DNA from: Candidatus Melainabacteria bacterium
GTDB lineage: Bacteria; Cyanobacteriota; Vampirovibrionia; Obscuribacterales; Obscuribacteraceae
NCBI GenBank assembly: GCA_003151275.1
Contig: PLXC01000097.1
Span: 1 to 44,823, forward strand
Length of the DNA stretch: 44,823 nt
Direction of reading: 5' to 3'
The position numbers and the translations under genes were made by a program. Positions 7,707-16,598 of this stretch are shown here, piece after piece (within the stretch, counting starts at the first letter, position 1; each line of letters starts with the position of its first letter). The notes beneath the pieces were generated by a model. It worked only from the letters and a program-made list of their open reading frames with translations. It was not told the origin of the DNA and did no database searches.

Positions 7707-8420
7707 TTACTCAAATGGCATTATTGCCAGATTCACTGCCAGTGCTAGAGAGCGGAATCTTTCCGCCACGGTGCGCGAAAGTTTGACTTTTGAAAAGAGA
7801 ATGACGGCAAACAGATTTCCTGATGGCAGCATGCCACCAAAACCGAGCACGGATTTAACCTGATGCGGCTCGACGAATTCCTTCTGTGCCGGAATTACCG
7901 GACAGCCATGAGCATCGCCAACGTAGAAGATGTTATAGTCCTGTTCGGACTTATGGATTAATACGTGCTCCGGTGGCTCTAGAACGTCACTGACCCTAAG
8001 ACCAAGATCAAGTACGAGCTGCGCGATCATTGGCATTTGCTGCACTAGTTCTACGCTCGGCAATGGGATGACGCGGTGATGAATTGAGTGTTCAGGGGCA
8101 TTCCATTCGCGTTTGTCTCCGGCGGTGGCACGCAGAACCATACACCTCATCGATGGATTACAACCGTCGCTGGCGAGTCCGCTGACAGCAATTGTCTGCA
8201 GCTCAGCTGGGAGATCGACAAATCTTACAGTTTGAAATAATCGTACGAGTGCGCATGCCTTGTTGCCGGCATTATCCTGAACAAAGTCCTGGTAGAAATA
8301 GCGAACCAGGGCGGTAGCGAACTCATCTAAAGACTTAGCGTTGGACCCTAGTCGACGAATCTCGCTGGTGCATTTCGCCATTTCACCAAGATCGAAATCA
8401 TCGAGGTTATGGACAGACAA
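7707..8420 (-). CDS. Conserved soluble sensor-like protein of unknown function
   Basis: 237 residues, no signal peptide or membrane segment. It looks like a stand-alone version of an uncharacterised module that I recall as a partner or N-terminal unit of signalling proteins. Recognisable blocks are CALVRLFQT, DLPAEL, HRVIPLPS, SVLGFGGMLPSGNLFAVILFSK and a C-terminal LALAVNLAIMPFE; this is GAF-like in feel but not a clear GAF match. The only in-frame start near the upstream stop is TTG at 8420, supported by GAGGAG nine bases before it. It lies between two PAS-GAF cyclase paralogues and is divergent from the intact one, so a link to c-di-GMP signalling is plausible but inferred. Confidence 0.7.
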   Translation of the reverse strand: MSVHNLDDFDLGEMAKCTSEIRRLGSNAKSLDEFATALVRYFYQDFVQDNAGNKACALVRLFQTVRFVDLPAELQTIAVSGLASDGCNPSMRCMVLRATAGDKREWNAPEHSIHHRVIPLPSVELVQQMPMIAQLVLDLGLRVSDVLEPPEHVLIHKSEQDYNIFYVGDAHGCPVIPAQKEFVEPHQVKSVLGFGGMLPSGNLFAVILFSKVKLSRTVAERFRSLALAVNLAIMPFE

Positions 8421-8659
8421 TGGTCACGACTCCTCGCGTGTAGCGCATAGCGCAGTCATGTTACACAAGGTCGGCGTTTAGAGCAAGTCAGGTTCCAATC
8501 TTCCTAATCTCTGAGGCGGCACAGTTGCGCTCAAAGAGTTCTCGAAGTAGTCATTTGGAGGCTGAAGTGTCAGATGAGAGAACTAGTCCATATGGTCGAG
8601 GCGGTCTGAGCTGAACCAAAGTATTCTGATTAAAATAGCCACGAGGCAACTCTGGACCA

Positions 8660-11356
8660 ATGAGTCAACAGGAAATTTACACTAAAGTTTTACTGATTGA
8701 GCAGAATGCGGACGATGCCCGATCAATTCAAAACGTCCTGAGTCAAATTGCTGATATGAACCTACAGGTTATAACAGCCAGTGAATGCGGTTCGGCTGCC
8801 AACTTGCTTGCTCAAAATAATACGGATATCGTTTTTCTTGATCTTACTCACGAAAACGGGAAAGCTCTTGACGTACTTGCCAGTGTTATGGGGCGGGTTC
8901 CTCGCGTGCCTTGCATAGTTCTGATGGAAGAAGGTGATGCCGCTGGTTCGGCTGCAGCCATCCAAACGGGTGCATCCGACTGCTTCAGTAAAAGTGACCT
9001 GACTGGCCACGCACTTGCTCGGGCTATAAAGTATGCAATCTCAGTAAACACGGTAAAGACTCTCCAGGAGAAGCTCGAATCACAGCAAAAGACGCTTGAG
9101 GAAGTGCTTGAGACCGAGCGAAAAGAGATGCTCCAGATACGCCAGTCCGTCGAGTATGAGGCCGGCCATTACATTCGTCATTTGTTCGAAGCAGTTGTTG
9201 ATCCATTTGTTACTGTAAGCTCAGAGGGCAAAATACTTGATGTCAATCGGGCATCCGAAGAGCTATTCGGAGTTCCTCGTGACCAGTTGATCGGCACTAT
9301 GGGACATCTGCTATTCACAGACCCCCAACACTTTCTGGATGGAATCAAGCTGATTTTGGATCAAGGTTTTGTCAGAGATTATCGGCTGTCTGTCAAGCAT
9401 AGCTCTGGAAGAATGATAGATGTTTCCTACAACGCGGATGTATACCGAAATAGCCAGGGAAAAATCGAGGGAATTATTACATCAGGACGTGACATAACTG
9501 AACAGTTGCGCCAAGATGCGGAGCTGGCTCGGTTGGCTGTCATTGTTGAAAATTCTCAAGACGCCATTGTGTCCACGACACTTGACGGTATTGTTTTGAC
9601 TTGGAACAAAGGAGCAGAAGTAACTTACGGTTACAGCAAACAAGAGATGATAGGACAATTGATTTCGCGACACTTTCCATCGGATTATTGTAATGATGTG
9701 TTGGACAAGTTAGCATCCATCGATCACTTTGAGACGGAATGCGAGCGAAAAGATGGGAAGCGTATTTACGTTTCTATTCAGCTATCCCCAATCAGAGATG
9801 CATCCGGTAAAATCACTGCCGTTTCCCGGATCAGTCGGGATATCTCTGAGAGCAAGAGGTTGGCCAAGAGGCTTCAAGAAAGCGAGTCGCGGTTCAGGGG
9901 AATATGCTCGGGTGCGCTTGACGGCATCATATGCATAGATCAAGAGGGCAAGGCTACAGTTTTCAACTACGCAGCTGAGAAGATGTTGGGTTGCAAGTCT
10001 GAAGAAATAATAGGCAACGAGCTTCAGGGAGTGCTTGTTCCAACGCGGTATCAAAGTCTCTATAGAGAGGGACTGGAAAAGTTCAGAGCTTCAGGTGATG
10101 CACCGATCTTCGGCAAGACGTTTGAGCTTATGGCAACAAAAGGAGACGGTAGCGAAGTGCCGATCGAATTGTCCATATCGTCCGTGCGCATCGATGATTC
10201 CTGGCAAGCTATCGGAGTGATACGCGACATAACCGAACGCAAAAAAATCGACCAGAAACTCCAGCAAAACGAACAAGCATTGAGGGATGAACACAACAGA
10301 ATGACTCAGACAAATGAGCGACTCTCGTTGCAATCCGCTGAGATGGAGAGGCATGCCGTACAGATGGAACTTCTTACGCAGATGGAGGAGTACTTGCAGA
10401 TTTGCTCGTCCGAAGAGGAAGCTCAATCGATGATTGCGAAATTTGGAGAAGCTCTCTCCCCACAATCGTGTGGAGCGGTGTACAGATTTCAGGATTCGAA
10501 GGATTGGCTTGCGACTGCGGGGCACTGGGGTGAGCATATGGTGGACCAAGGACCATTTGTTCACAGTGATTGCTGGGCTTTGCGCCGAGGGCAACCACAC
10601 TCATTCAGCAAGACTGCTCCGGGCCCCCGCTGTGCACACGTGCCAGAAGCTGCGACATCCTCATTGTGTGTACCGCTAGTCCTGCTCGGGGAAGTGTTGG
10701 GATTGGTAAATATCAACTGGCATGAGAATCAATCGCTTCTGGAAGATGAAAGGCTCGTGATTCGCATGACCGGCGTTGCGGCGCTGGCTCTGGGCAACTT
10801 GCGTTTGCGCAAACAGCTGCTGGAGTTATCGATCAGAGATCCGCTCACGGGGCTATTCAATCGACGCTACATGGAGGAGTTTTTCGTGCGGGAGCTGATC
10901 AAAGCTCGTCGCGATAAGAGCTCGTTAAGCGTTTTCATGCTCGATATCGATCATTTCAAACAGTTCAATGATACTTTCGGCCACGAGGCCGGAGATGCAG
11001 TCTTGCGTGATTTTGGTATTTTCTTGCGCAGCCGTTTGCGTGAAAGCGACATATCATGCCGTTACGGCGGAGAGGAATTTATTGTTCTCTTGCCAAACTG
11101 TTCATCCGATATCGCCTATCAGCGCGCAAATGATTTACGTAATGCCGTTAAGCAAATGCAGGTGCACTGCGGCGATCAGATACTTCCAGTCATTAACGTT
11201 TCAATTGGACTGGCCACATTTCCGCTCGTGGGTGCAAACCTAGAGGATCTGGTACGTGCAGCTGACGCTGCTCTCTATCAGGCCAAGGAACAAGGCCGCG
11301 ATCGAGTATGCACCGCCAGCGAATGTACAGAGACAGCTAAATGCAAAGACAACTAA
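8660..11356 (+). CDS. REC-PAS-PAS-PAS-GAF-GGDEF diguanylate cyclase
   Basis: An 898-residue soluble protein predicted to make c-di-GMP. A receiver-like domain (1-130) has candidate phospho-acceptor Asp61 (VFLDLT) and Lys111. A coiled coil (131-168) leads to three PAS domains (171-285, 290-400, 405-530), a second coiled coil (530-575), a GAF domain (575-715, CWALRRGQPH, PRCAH) and a complete GGDEF domain (722-885). The active site is GGEEF (803-807), with metal-binding Asp in FMLDIDHFK and product-inhibition I-site RESD (794-797) five residues upstream, so feedback control by c-di-GMP is expected. The GAF region is almost identical in DNA to that of the damaged paralogue at 5344, suggesting recent duplication or gene conversion. 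The input signals of the PAS and GAF domains are unknown. Confidence 0.93.
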   Translation: MSQQEIYTKVLLIEQNADDARSIQNVLSQIADMNLQVITASECGSAANLLAQNNTDIVFLDLTHENGKALDVLASVMGRVPRVPCIVLMEEGDAAGSAAAIQTGASDCFSKSDLTGHALARAIKYAISVNTVKTLQEKLESQQKTLEEVLETERKEMLQIRQSVEYEAGHYIRHLFEAVVDPFVTVSSEGKILDVNRASEELFGVPRDQLIGTMGHLLFTDPQHFLDGIKLILDQGFVRDYRLSVKHSSGRMIDVSYNADVYRNSQGKIEGIITSGRDITEQLRQDAELARLAVIVENSQDAIVSTTLDGIVLTWNKGAEVTYGYSKQEMIGQLISRHFPSDYCNDVLDKLASIDHFETECERKDGKRIYVSIQLSPIRDASGKITAVSRISRDISESKRLAKRLQESESRFRGICSGALDGIICIDQEGKATVFNYAAEKMLGCKSEEIIGNELQGVLVPTRYQSLYREGLEKFRASGDAPIFGKTFELMATKGDGSEVPIELSISSVRIDDSWQAIGVIRDITERKKIDQKLQQNEQALRDEHNRMTQTNERLSLQSAEMERHAVQMELLTQMEEYLQICSSEEEAQSMIAKFGEALSPQSCGAVYRFQDSKDWLATAGHWGEHMVDQGPFVHSDCWALRRGQPHSFSKTAPGPRCAHVPEAATSSLCVPLVLLGEVLGLVNINWHENQSLLEDERLVIRMTGVAALALGNLRLRKQLLELSIRDPLTGLFNRRYMEEFFVRELIKARRDKSSLSVFMLDIDHFKQFNDTFGHEAGDAVLRDFGIFLRSRLRESDISCRYGGEEFIVLLPNCSSDIAYQRANDLRNAVKQMQVHCGDQILPVINVSIGLATFPLVGANLEDLVRAADAALYQAKEQGRDRVCTASECTETAKCKDN

Positions 11357-11643
11357 TGCCGACGAATCAGCGTTCTTGACTCGACTCATTTTGGCAGATA
11401 GATCAAATGATTTTTCTCGGAACAAATTTCATGGCCGATTATCAGTGGCAATTTTGGTTGGTCAATTCTCCGTCAACGACATGCAAATCAGTTCGACCAA
11501 CACAGCAAGCGCTCTACATAGTCCGGAGGGCCGATGTCTTTGAAGACTCATGCTGCGATATTCAAGAATAATGCAGTTAAAAGAGAGAGCCATGAAAGTT
11601 CCGTTTCACTACAATGACAGGTCAAGAAAGAAGGATTCATACC

Positions 11644-12564
11644 ATGCTTATTACTGTTTCTCACGATGAATTACAGCAAGCACTGCTTGAAGTCGACCAG
11701 GCATTCTTCAACCATGAGCGGTGGTCTGAATCAGTTTATGCTACGCTCATATGCCGTTTGGTTCCCGATGAGCGCGACATAAGCAATGATGCCCATCGTC
11801 ACTGCCGCTTCGGCCAGTGGTATTACAATTGCAGTTCGGCGGTGCTTACTCAGCATGCTGGCTTCTCCCAGATCGCGATTGAGCACAAGCACATGCACGA
11901 GAGTGCTTCGTCATTGCTGATTGCTTCCCACAACAATTTACCTATCACCGTTCAAGAGTACGAGCACTTTTCCAACTCGCTAAAACAACTGCGTCTGGAC
12001 CTTCTTGTCTTGAAACAGAGCCTAACAGATGCGCTCTACGACATAGATCCGCTGACAAACGTCTGCAACCGCGCCGGAATGTTGAAAACACTTCAGGAAC
12101 AACAAGCCATGGTCAGACGCGGGGTCCACAATTGTTGCATTGCAATGATGGATCTGGATCACTTCAAGAATGTGAATGATACCTATGGGCATCCGGTTGG
12201 TGATGCTGTTTTGTCCGGAATGGCACAATATGTGCTGGCACACCTGCGGCCCTATGACAAGGTGTTTCGATATGGTGGTGAAGAGTTCCTGTTTTGCTTG
12301 ACTGACACAGATCAGACAACTGGCCTGCAGATTCTCGACAGGCTAAGAGAAGAACTCGCACTGCAACCTTATCGGAACAAGGAGCAACAAGAATTTCACC
12401 TCACCGTGTCATTTGGCCTGACACTTCTCGATCCTGATGCCATGGTGGAAGAAGCAATAGAGAGAGCGGACAAAGCACTCTATGTGGCAAAGTCCAGCGG
12501 ACGAAATCGGGCTGTTCTCTGGAACGCATCCATGAACCAAGTGCCGGAGGAATTGATCGCCTAG
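11644..12564 (+). CDS. dgcZ: DgcZ-like zinc-regulated diguanylate cyclase (CZB-GGDEF)
   Basis: About 306 residues from the ATG at 11644, which has AGAAGGA eight bases upstream; the ATG at 11614 lacks such a site. The N-terminal chemoreceptor-zinc-binding (CZB) domain keeps the family pattern: His24 (NHERW), Cys54 (HCRFGQW), His81 and His85 (HKHMH). The spacing is the same as the Zn ligands of E. coli DgcZ (H22, C52, H79, H83). The GGDEF domain follows (about 130-295), with MMDLDHFKNVNDTYGH, I-site RPYD (202-205) and GGEEF (211-215). By analogy, zinc would inhibit the cyclase. Cytoplasmic. It converges with the HD-GYP gene. The symbol is assigned by architecture and ligand spacing. Confidence 0.9.
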   Translation: MLITVSHDELQQALLEVDQAFFNHERWSESVYATLICRLVPDERDISNDAHRHCRFGQWYYNCSSAVLTQHAGFSQIAIEHKHMHESASSLLIASHNNLPITVQEYEHFSNSLKQLRLDLLVLKQSLTDALYDIDPLTNVCNRAGMLKTLQEQQAMVRRGVHNCCIAMMDLDHFKNVNDTYGHPVGDAVLSGMAQYVLAHLRPYDKVFRYGGEEFLFCLTDTDQTTGLQILDRLREELALQPYRNKEQQEFHLTVSFGLTLLDPDAMVEEAIERADKALYVAKSSGRNRAVLWNASMNQVPEELIA

Positions 12565-12633
12565 CGGTAGATTTTTCCTGTAATAGTTGGAGCGGCCGAT
12601 GTCGCGCTCGAACTCTTTCCGTCAGGTCGACTC

Positions 12634-14502
12634 TTAAGCAGTGAGATTGAAGGCCTTGTCTTGGAACATGAATGCCTTATCTCGGAACAATTTGATGCAG
12701 GCTTTCACAGCCGGCTCGTAATAAAGCTTGCCGCTGTTTGCCTCAATTTCCTGCAGCGCCACGTCAATTCCCAAAGCAGGTCGATAGGGACGATGGGAGG
12801 CCATGGCCTCAACCACATCAGCGACCGCTAGTACTTGCGATTCGATCAGTATCTGAGCCGCTTTGAGCCCGCGTGGATAGCCGGAGCCATCAAGACGTTC
12901 ATGGTGCTGATAAACAGTCTCAGCTATTGGCCAGGGGAAATCTATCTTTTTTAAAATGTCATATCCGGCTTGCGAATGGCATTTAATCAGCTCAAATTCA
13001 ATCGCAGAAAGCTTGCTGGGCTTAGTCAAAATGTCTGCCGGCACGGTGAGTTTGCCAATATCATGTACAAGGCTGGCTAACTGGATCGTTCGCACCATCT
13101 CGTTGGACAACCCCAGCTCTTGGGCGATTGCAGCCGCGAGATGCGCTACTCTACGTTGATGACCGGCCGTATAGGGATCTCTCAACTCAGCCGCGTCAGC
13201 AAGAGCGTTTAAGGTTCCTTCAAACATCGCCTTGAACCGCTCGATCGCCAGGTGTCGTTCGGTAACATCTCGCACAACACAAATCAAACTGTCCTTGTCT
13301 GGCCCAGTCTTGACTAAACTTCCTTTGGACTCCACCCATCGCCAATCGCCTGATTTTGTTCTGGCTCGACCTGCCATCGTCTTGATAGATGAGGGATCGG
13401 AAAAGGCGTGGAGCATGGCATCGGCGATGAATCGGTCTTCGGGATGCAGAAAATCAGTTGCCTTGTTTCCTACTATCTCGTTAGGCGTGTACCCTAGTAT
13501 TGGCTCGATAGCTGGGCTAACATACGTAACAGTCAATGCCGGATCCAATTCCAAAACAAAGTCAGTCATATTTTCGATCAGCATGCGCCAGCGAAGCTCA
13601 CGCTTGCTGAGAAGTTCTAGCAAGACTTCGCGTTGTGCTTCGAACTGCGTGCGCTCGCTTACATCTCGGGCAATATTGAGAATGTGCATTTGTCCGTCAT
13701 TAACGATCGGAGAGATTGAAACCTCGACAGGTATTTCTGTTCCATCCTTCCTTCGAGCTAGAATATTCTGCATTCCCATTGTCAATTGACTGCTTCCAGT
13801 TTGGCGCAACTGCTCGAAATGTGCGTCGTAAAGCTCGTAATCCTCAAGTCGAACCAGAAGTTCTCTAAAGGATCTGCCTATGGACTCTGCTTCGGTATAC
13901 TGGAACAGGCGCTCAGCCGCTGGGTTCCAAGACACTACCTTGCCATCACAATCACGCAATATGATCGCATCATTTGCGTTTTCAGTAGTCTCTCGATAAG
14001 TTTTTTCATTCTGCTCTGCAGTATGTTTTTGGCGCTTCGTTTCAGCTCTGCTGCGTGCCTCTCTTACCTCGCGCTCAACCACAGGTGCAAGGCGTGACAG
14101 ATTGTCTTTCATTACATAGTCGCACGCGCCTGCCTTCATTAGCACGATCGCCGCTTCTTCTTCCAATTTGCCGGACACAATCACAAGAGGGATGTCTTTT
14201 TCTGTAGACTGAACAGCAACAAGAGCAGTCAAGCCTTTGATGCAGTGGGGTGTGTAATGATCGGCGAGAACGATGTCCCAAACATCTTCCTTCAGAGCAG
14301 CTTGAATTTGATCAGGTTTGTCGACCCGTTTCCAGCTGAAAGTCAATCCTCTTTGTTTTAATTCATCAATCATAAGCAGTGCGTCATCTTCACTATCTTC
14401 GATGATCAACAGACGCAGGAGTCCGAGGTCATCGACCTTTCTGGATATCTTTGCACTTTGCTGTGGCGAAACTTTATGGTGCATGCAGTGTGTAAGACTC
14501 AT
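12634..14502 (-). CDS. REC-PAS-PAS-HD-GYP c-di-GMP phosphodiesterase
   Basis: A 622-residue soluble response regulator predicted to hydrolyse c-di-GMP. The receiver domain (28-150) has acidic Glu35/Asp36, phospho-acceptor Asp81 (LADHYTP) and Lys132. Two PAS domains follow (165-285, 302-420). The HD-GYP domain (430-605) has the full motif set: DPYTAGHQRRV, HDIGK (480-484), HHERLDGSGYP (533-543) and ADVVEAM. The start overlaps the stop of the degenerate GGDEF gene (ATGA, 14499-14502), so the two are translationally coupled. The C-terminus carries a small duplication, FRDKAFMFQDKAF, from an imperfect 21-bp tandem repeat. The cognate histidine kinase is not in this window. Confidence 0.93.
   Translation of the reverse strand: MSLTHCMHHKVSPQQSAKISRKVDDLGLLRLLIIEDSEDDALLMIDELKQRGLTFSWKRVDKPDQIQAALKEDVWDIVLADHYTPHCIKGLTALVAVQSTEKDIPLVIVSGKLEEEAAIVLMKAGACDYVMKDNLSRLAPVVEREVREARSRAETKRQKHTAEQNEKTYRETTENANDAIILRDCDGKVVSWNPAAERLFQYTEAESIGRSFRELLVRLEDYELYDAHFEQLRQTGSSQLTMGMQNILARRKDGTEIPVEVSISPIVNDGQMHILNIARDVSERTQFEAQREVLLELLSKRELRWRMLIENMTDFVLELDPALTVTYVSPAIEPILGYTPNEIVGNKATDFLHPEDRFIADAMLHAFSDPSSIKTMAGRARTKSGDWRWVESKGSLVKTGPDKDSLICVVRDVTERHLAIERFKAMFEGTLNALADAAELRDPYTAGHQRRVAHLAAAIAQELGLSNEMVRTIQLASLVHDIGKLTVPADILTKPSKLSAIEFELIKCHSQAGYDILKKIDFPWPIAETVYQHHERLDGSGYPRGLKAAQILIESQVLAVADVVEAMASHRPYRPALGIDVALQEIEANSGKLYYEPAVKACIKLFRDKAFMFQDKAFNLTA
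12648..12689 (-). repeat. Imperfect 21-bp tandem duplication at the HD-GYP gene 3' end
   Basis: Units 12648-12668 and 12669-12689 match at 18 of 21 bases and encode the repeated (R/Q)DKAF segment close to the C-terminus. It is the same kind of 3'-end duplication as in the cytochrome c and USP genes. Confidence 0.8.
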
Positions 14503-15116
14503 TCATCTGTGTGTTTTGTCTCGCCGATTACGAAGTGCTCAGGATGAAAGTCCTCGCAGCTCATTGGCGACAGATCGCTTGCTCGCACTATGGCACCATT
14601 GCCCAAATTATTGGCATAACTCAGCGTCGATTGCGCGTCTTCGATGAGCTTGTAGGCTCCTTTTTCACCCAGCATGTGATCGTCGGCAATGCCGAAGTTA
14701 AACTCGAGATCTTTGGCATACTGGTGATTGAGAAAGAAAACCTTATGTATTGTTTCCTTGAAACGCTGGCAGACTTTAGCTGCGCTATATTGGTCGCAGT
14801 CGACTAGCATTACGGCAAAGCCGTTCAAGCCAAAATTTACGACAACGTCTGCCGAGCGTGTCATGTTCATTATGCGATTGCACAAGGTAGACATTAATTG
14901 GTCGAGTTGCTCAGCGGGAATAGTTTCATCTAGATTGGCGATGTCTGCCACTACTAATGACACTTTTGTCTCACAGTTCTGGCACATCTCGTACCGACTG
15001 AAGAGCTCGTCATAAAGTCCTTCTATTTGCTCGCAGTGAGCCACATGCCTATCTACCTTGATGCGTCGTTCGATAATATCTCGTGCGTGCTCCTTGTTGT
15101 AATTTTCTGTTTTCAT
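14499..15116 (-). CDS. Degenerate GGDEF protein with intact I-site
   Basis: A 205-residue soluble protein with a GGDEF-like fold (about 50-180): VSLVVADIANLDE in place of the metal-binding strand, and GLNGF (96-100) exactly where GGDEF belongs. Gly/Asp/Glu needed for catalysis are gone, so it should not make c-di-GMP. The I-site RSAD (87-90) is kept five residues upstream, the spacing seen in c-di-GMP-binding cyclases. That suggests a c-di-GMP receptor, comparable in principle to PelD- or PopA-type effectors. The N-terminal 48 residues are helical with a CQNC pair. ATG follows GGAGGG. It is coupled by a 4-bp overlap to the HD-GYP gene and may modulate it. The receptor role is inferred. Confidence 0.8.
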   Translation of the reverse strand: MKTENYNKEHARDIIERRIKVDRHVAHCEQIEGLYDELFSRYEMCQNCETKVSLVVADIANLDETIPAEQLDQLMSTLCNRIMNMTRSADVVVNFGLNGFAVMLVDCDQYSAAKVCQRFKETIHKVFFLNHQYAKDLEFNFGIADDHMLGEKGAYKLIEDAQSTLSYANNLGNGAIVRASDLSPMSCEDFHPEHFVIGETKHTDE

Positions 15117-15175
15117 TTTCCCTCCACTTCACGCTGCAATTAGTGCCATTAGGGTCCTCTGATTTAATTCAATGA

Positions 15176-16162
15176 TCATCTCACCGAGTTCACTGGTGCT
15201 TCACATGGCAGTTGCTTGAGCAATTCCAACCAGCGTTTTTGCAGCCTTTCAACTTGGACGCGCAAAGTATTGATTTGCGAGCGATCTGACAATGGCAGTT
15301 GAGGTTGCGTACTTAGTGTAAGAAGCGTTTCTGAATCTTGTTTGAGGGCCCGGGAAAATATTTCACGCGCCTGCCACAGCTGCAGCTCTTTGATGGTGGC
15401 AATTATTTGCGTGTTGCTGGCTCGCGGATCAGCATCCGTTGTCTGCACTTCGGCGGGCGTGGCAGGAAAAAACAGCACTGAAGCATCAACAGTTTGCAAT
15501 GCTACCTTGACGAAATCACCGAAGAGCTCTCGACACATTGCCGGCACCGTTTCCAGTTCTAGAGTGACACCAGCCAGTGCCCAAATCACCTGTTCATCAT
15601 TGACGGCGGCATGAAACTCAGCCAGTGGCTTGACATTGCTGGAGTTGAGAGCGTTGATCTGCAGACTTAGAAGCATTTCTGAAGGAACTAAGAACACCTC
15701 GATGCTTTCATAATAGCTGCGAACAAGAAGAGCCCAGTTATAGCTGACCAGGTGTCCCGCATAGCAGTTGAATTTGTATGGCTCAAAAGACGGATCGCGT
15801 CTGCAAGGAAGCACTAAGGTATCTTTTGGACTTTCAATAGCTATTTGCATATGCTCGCCGGTGTCACTGTCGTTGAACTCGGTAGCAAACTGTTTAAGGT
15901 GCAAGAGAATGTTGTCAATCCAAATGCGAGCTGATGCTTCAATAAGTGCGTATCGCTGCGACAACCAGGTGTCGACGCGTGCTTCTTTCGAGCCGTCTGG
16001 CGCGTTTTCGACAAGCCCTGCGAGCCATCCGGTTAACTTGGTGCAGTGTTTAGGTCCCAGATCATGTAACAGTTGTTCCGACCTCTTTGACAAATAAGTC
16101 GGTGCTGCATGTGGATGAATGGGTCCCCATTTTTCGTCAAAGTTTTGCAATCCAGCCCTCAC
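15176..16162 (-). CDS. Protein of unknown function, first gene of the HD-GYP operon
   Basis: About 328 residues, soluble, mixed helix/strand, with no signal peptide or membrane segment; I do not recognise the family. A C-terminal helical region (about 280-320, LRVQVERLQKRWLELLKQL) looks like a coiled coil. Notable are a cluster of aromatic residues at 135-155 and a C/H-poor composition that gives no metal-site hint. The frame opens two codons before a GTG at 16160-16162. TTG four codons further in, with GAGGG just upstream, is an equally good start. It is 59 bases upstream of the degenerate GGDEF gene on the same strand, so it is probably part of a three-gene c-di-GMP operon. Confidence 0.65.
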   Translation of the reverse strand: MRAGLQNFDEKWGPIHPHAAPTYLSKRSEQLLHDLGPKHCTKLTGWLAGLVENAPDGSKEARVDTWLSQRYALIEASARIWIDNILLHLKQFATEFNDSDTGEHMQIAIESPKDTLVLPCRRDPSFEPYKFNCYAGHLVSYNWALLVRSYYESIEVFLVPSEMLLSLQINALNSSNVKPLAEFHAAVNDEQVIWALAGVTLELETVPAMCRELFGDFVKVALQTVDASVLFFPATPAEVQTTDADPRASNTQIIATIKELQLWQAREIFSRALKQDSETLLTLSTQPQLPLSDRSQINTLRVQVERLQKRWLELLKQLPCEAPVNSVR

Positions 16163-16598
16163 AGCTTATTTCAATTTCAATTGTCGGGGCCAACTCAACG
16201 TAAAACCAAGGTCGGCAACGAATTGCTGCCTAGCCGAGACGAACTATTTAATTGACGCCGTGTCAATGCTTCCAGACCGATTGGCCGCCCTGAAGAGGAC
16301 TTCTTTTGGCATAATATCATTTTTGTTTGTTAATTGAATCACTCAATAGGGTGACGGCAGTAGCTCACAGTGAGCATAACAATCTAATTGCACATACACC
16401 CCCCACCTGATTTTCTACGTGAAAGATCAGGAGCGGGGCACAGATGGTGTTTTTCATTTGCACCGCAGACGATACCAGTGTGGACATGGAATCTGCTGAG
16501 TCAATCAACGATCTGGTTTGCCTCTGGCGTATTCCACACCAAAATCGGTGTTCCACCTTCATTGAGAGCAGAGATTACCAGGCTGTTTCGCGGGCATA
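16163..16598. other. Divergent intergenic region with palindrome and stem-loop
   Basis: 436 bases between the unknown gene and the kinase-LRR gene. It holds GCTCAC-A-GTGAGC (16363-16375), an operator-like inverted repeat, and the stem-loop described separately. Open frames here do not look like protein-coding sequence. Confidence 0.5.
16406..16431 (+). promoter_or_regulatory. Stem-loop in the leader of the kinase-LRR gene
   Basis: CCTGATTTTC (16406-16415) pairs with GAAAGATCAGG (16421-16431) over ten base pairs with one bulged base and a five-base loop. It is flanked by a C-run on the left and AGCGGGG on the right that could extend the stem. It could be a transcript leader structure for the gene at 16599. 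No known riboswitch class was recognised. Confidence 0.4.

Noticed and set aside
10091..10600. 169-residue reverse frame inside the intact cyclase gene
   Set aside because: The same shadow frame occurs opposite the GAF part of the paralogue at 5344 because the DNA is nearly identical, not because it is coding.
13232..13789. 185-residue forward frame opposite the HD-GYP gene
   Set aside because: Ser/Arg-rich antisense shadow of the PAS region; no start signal.
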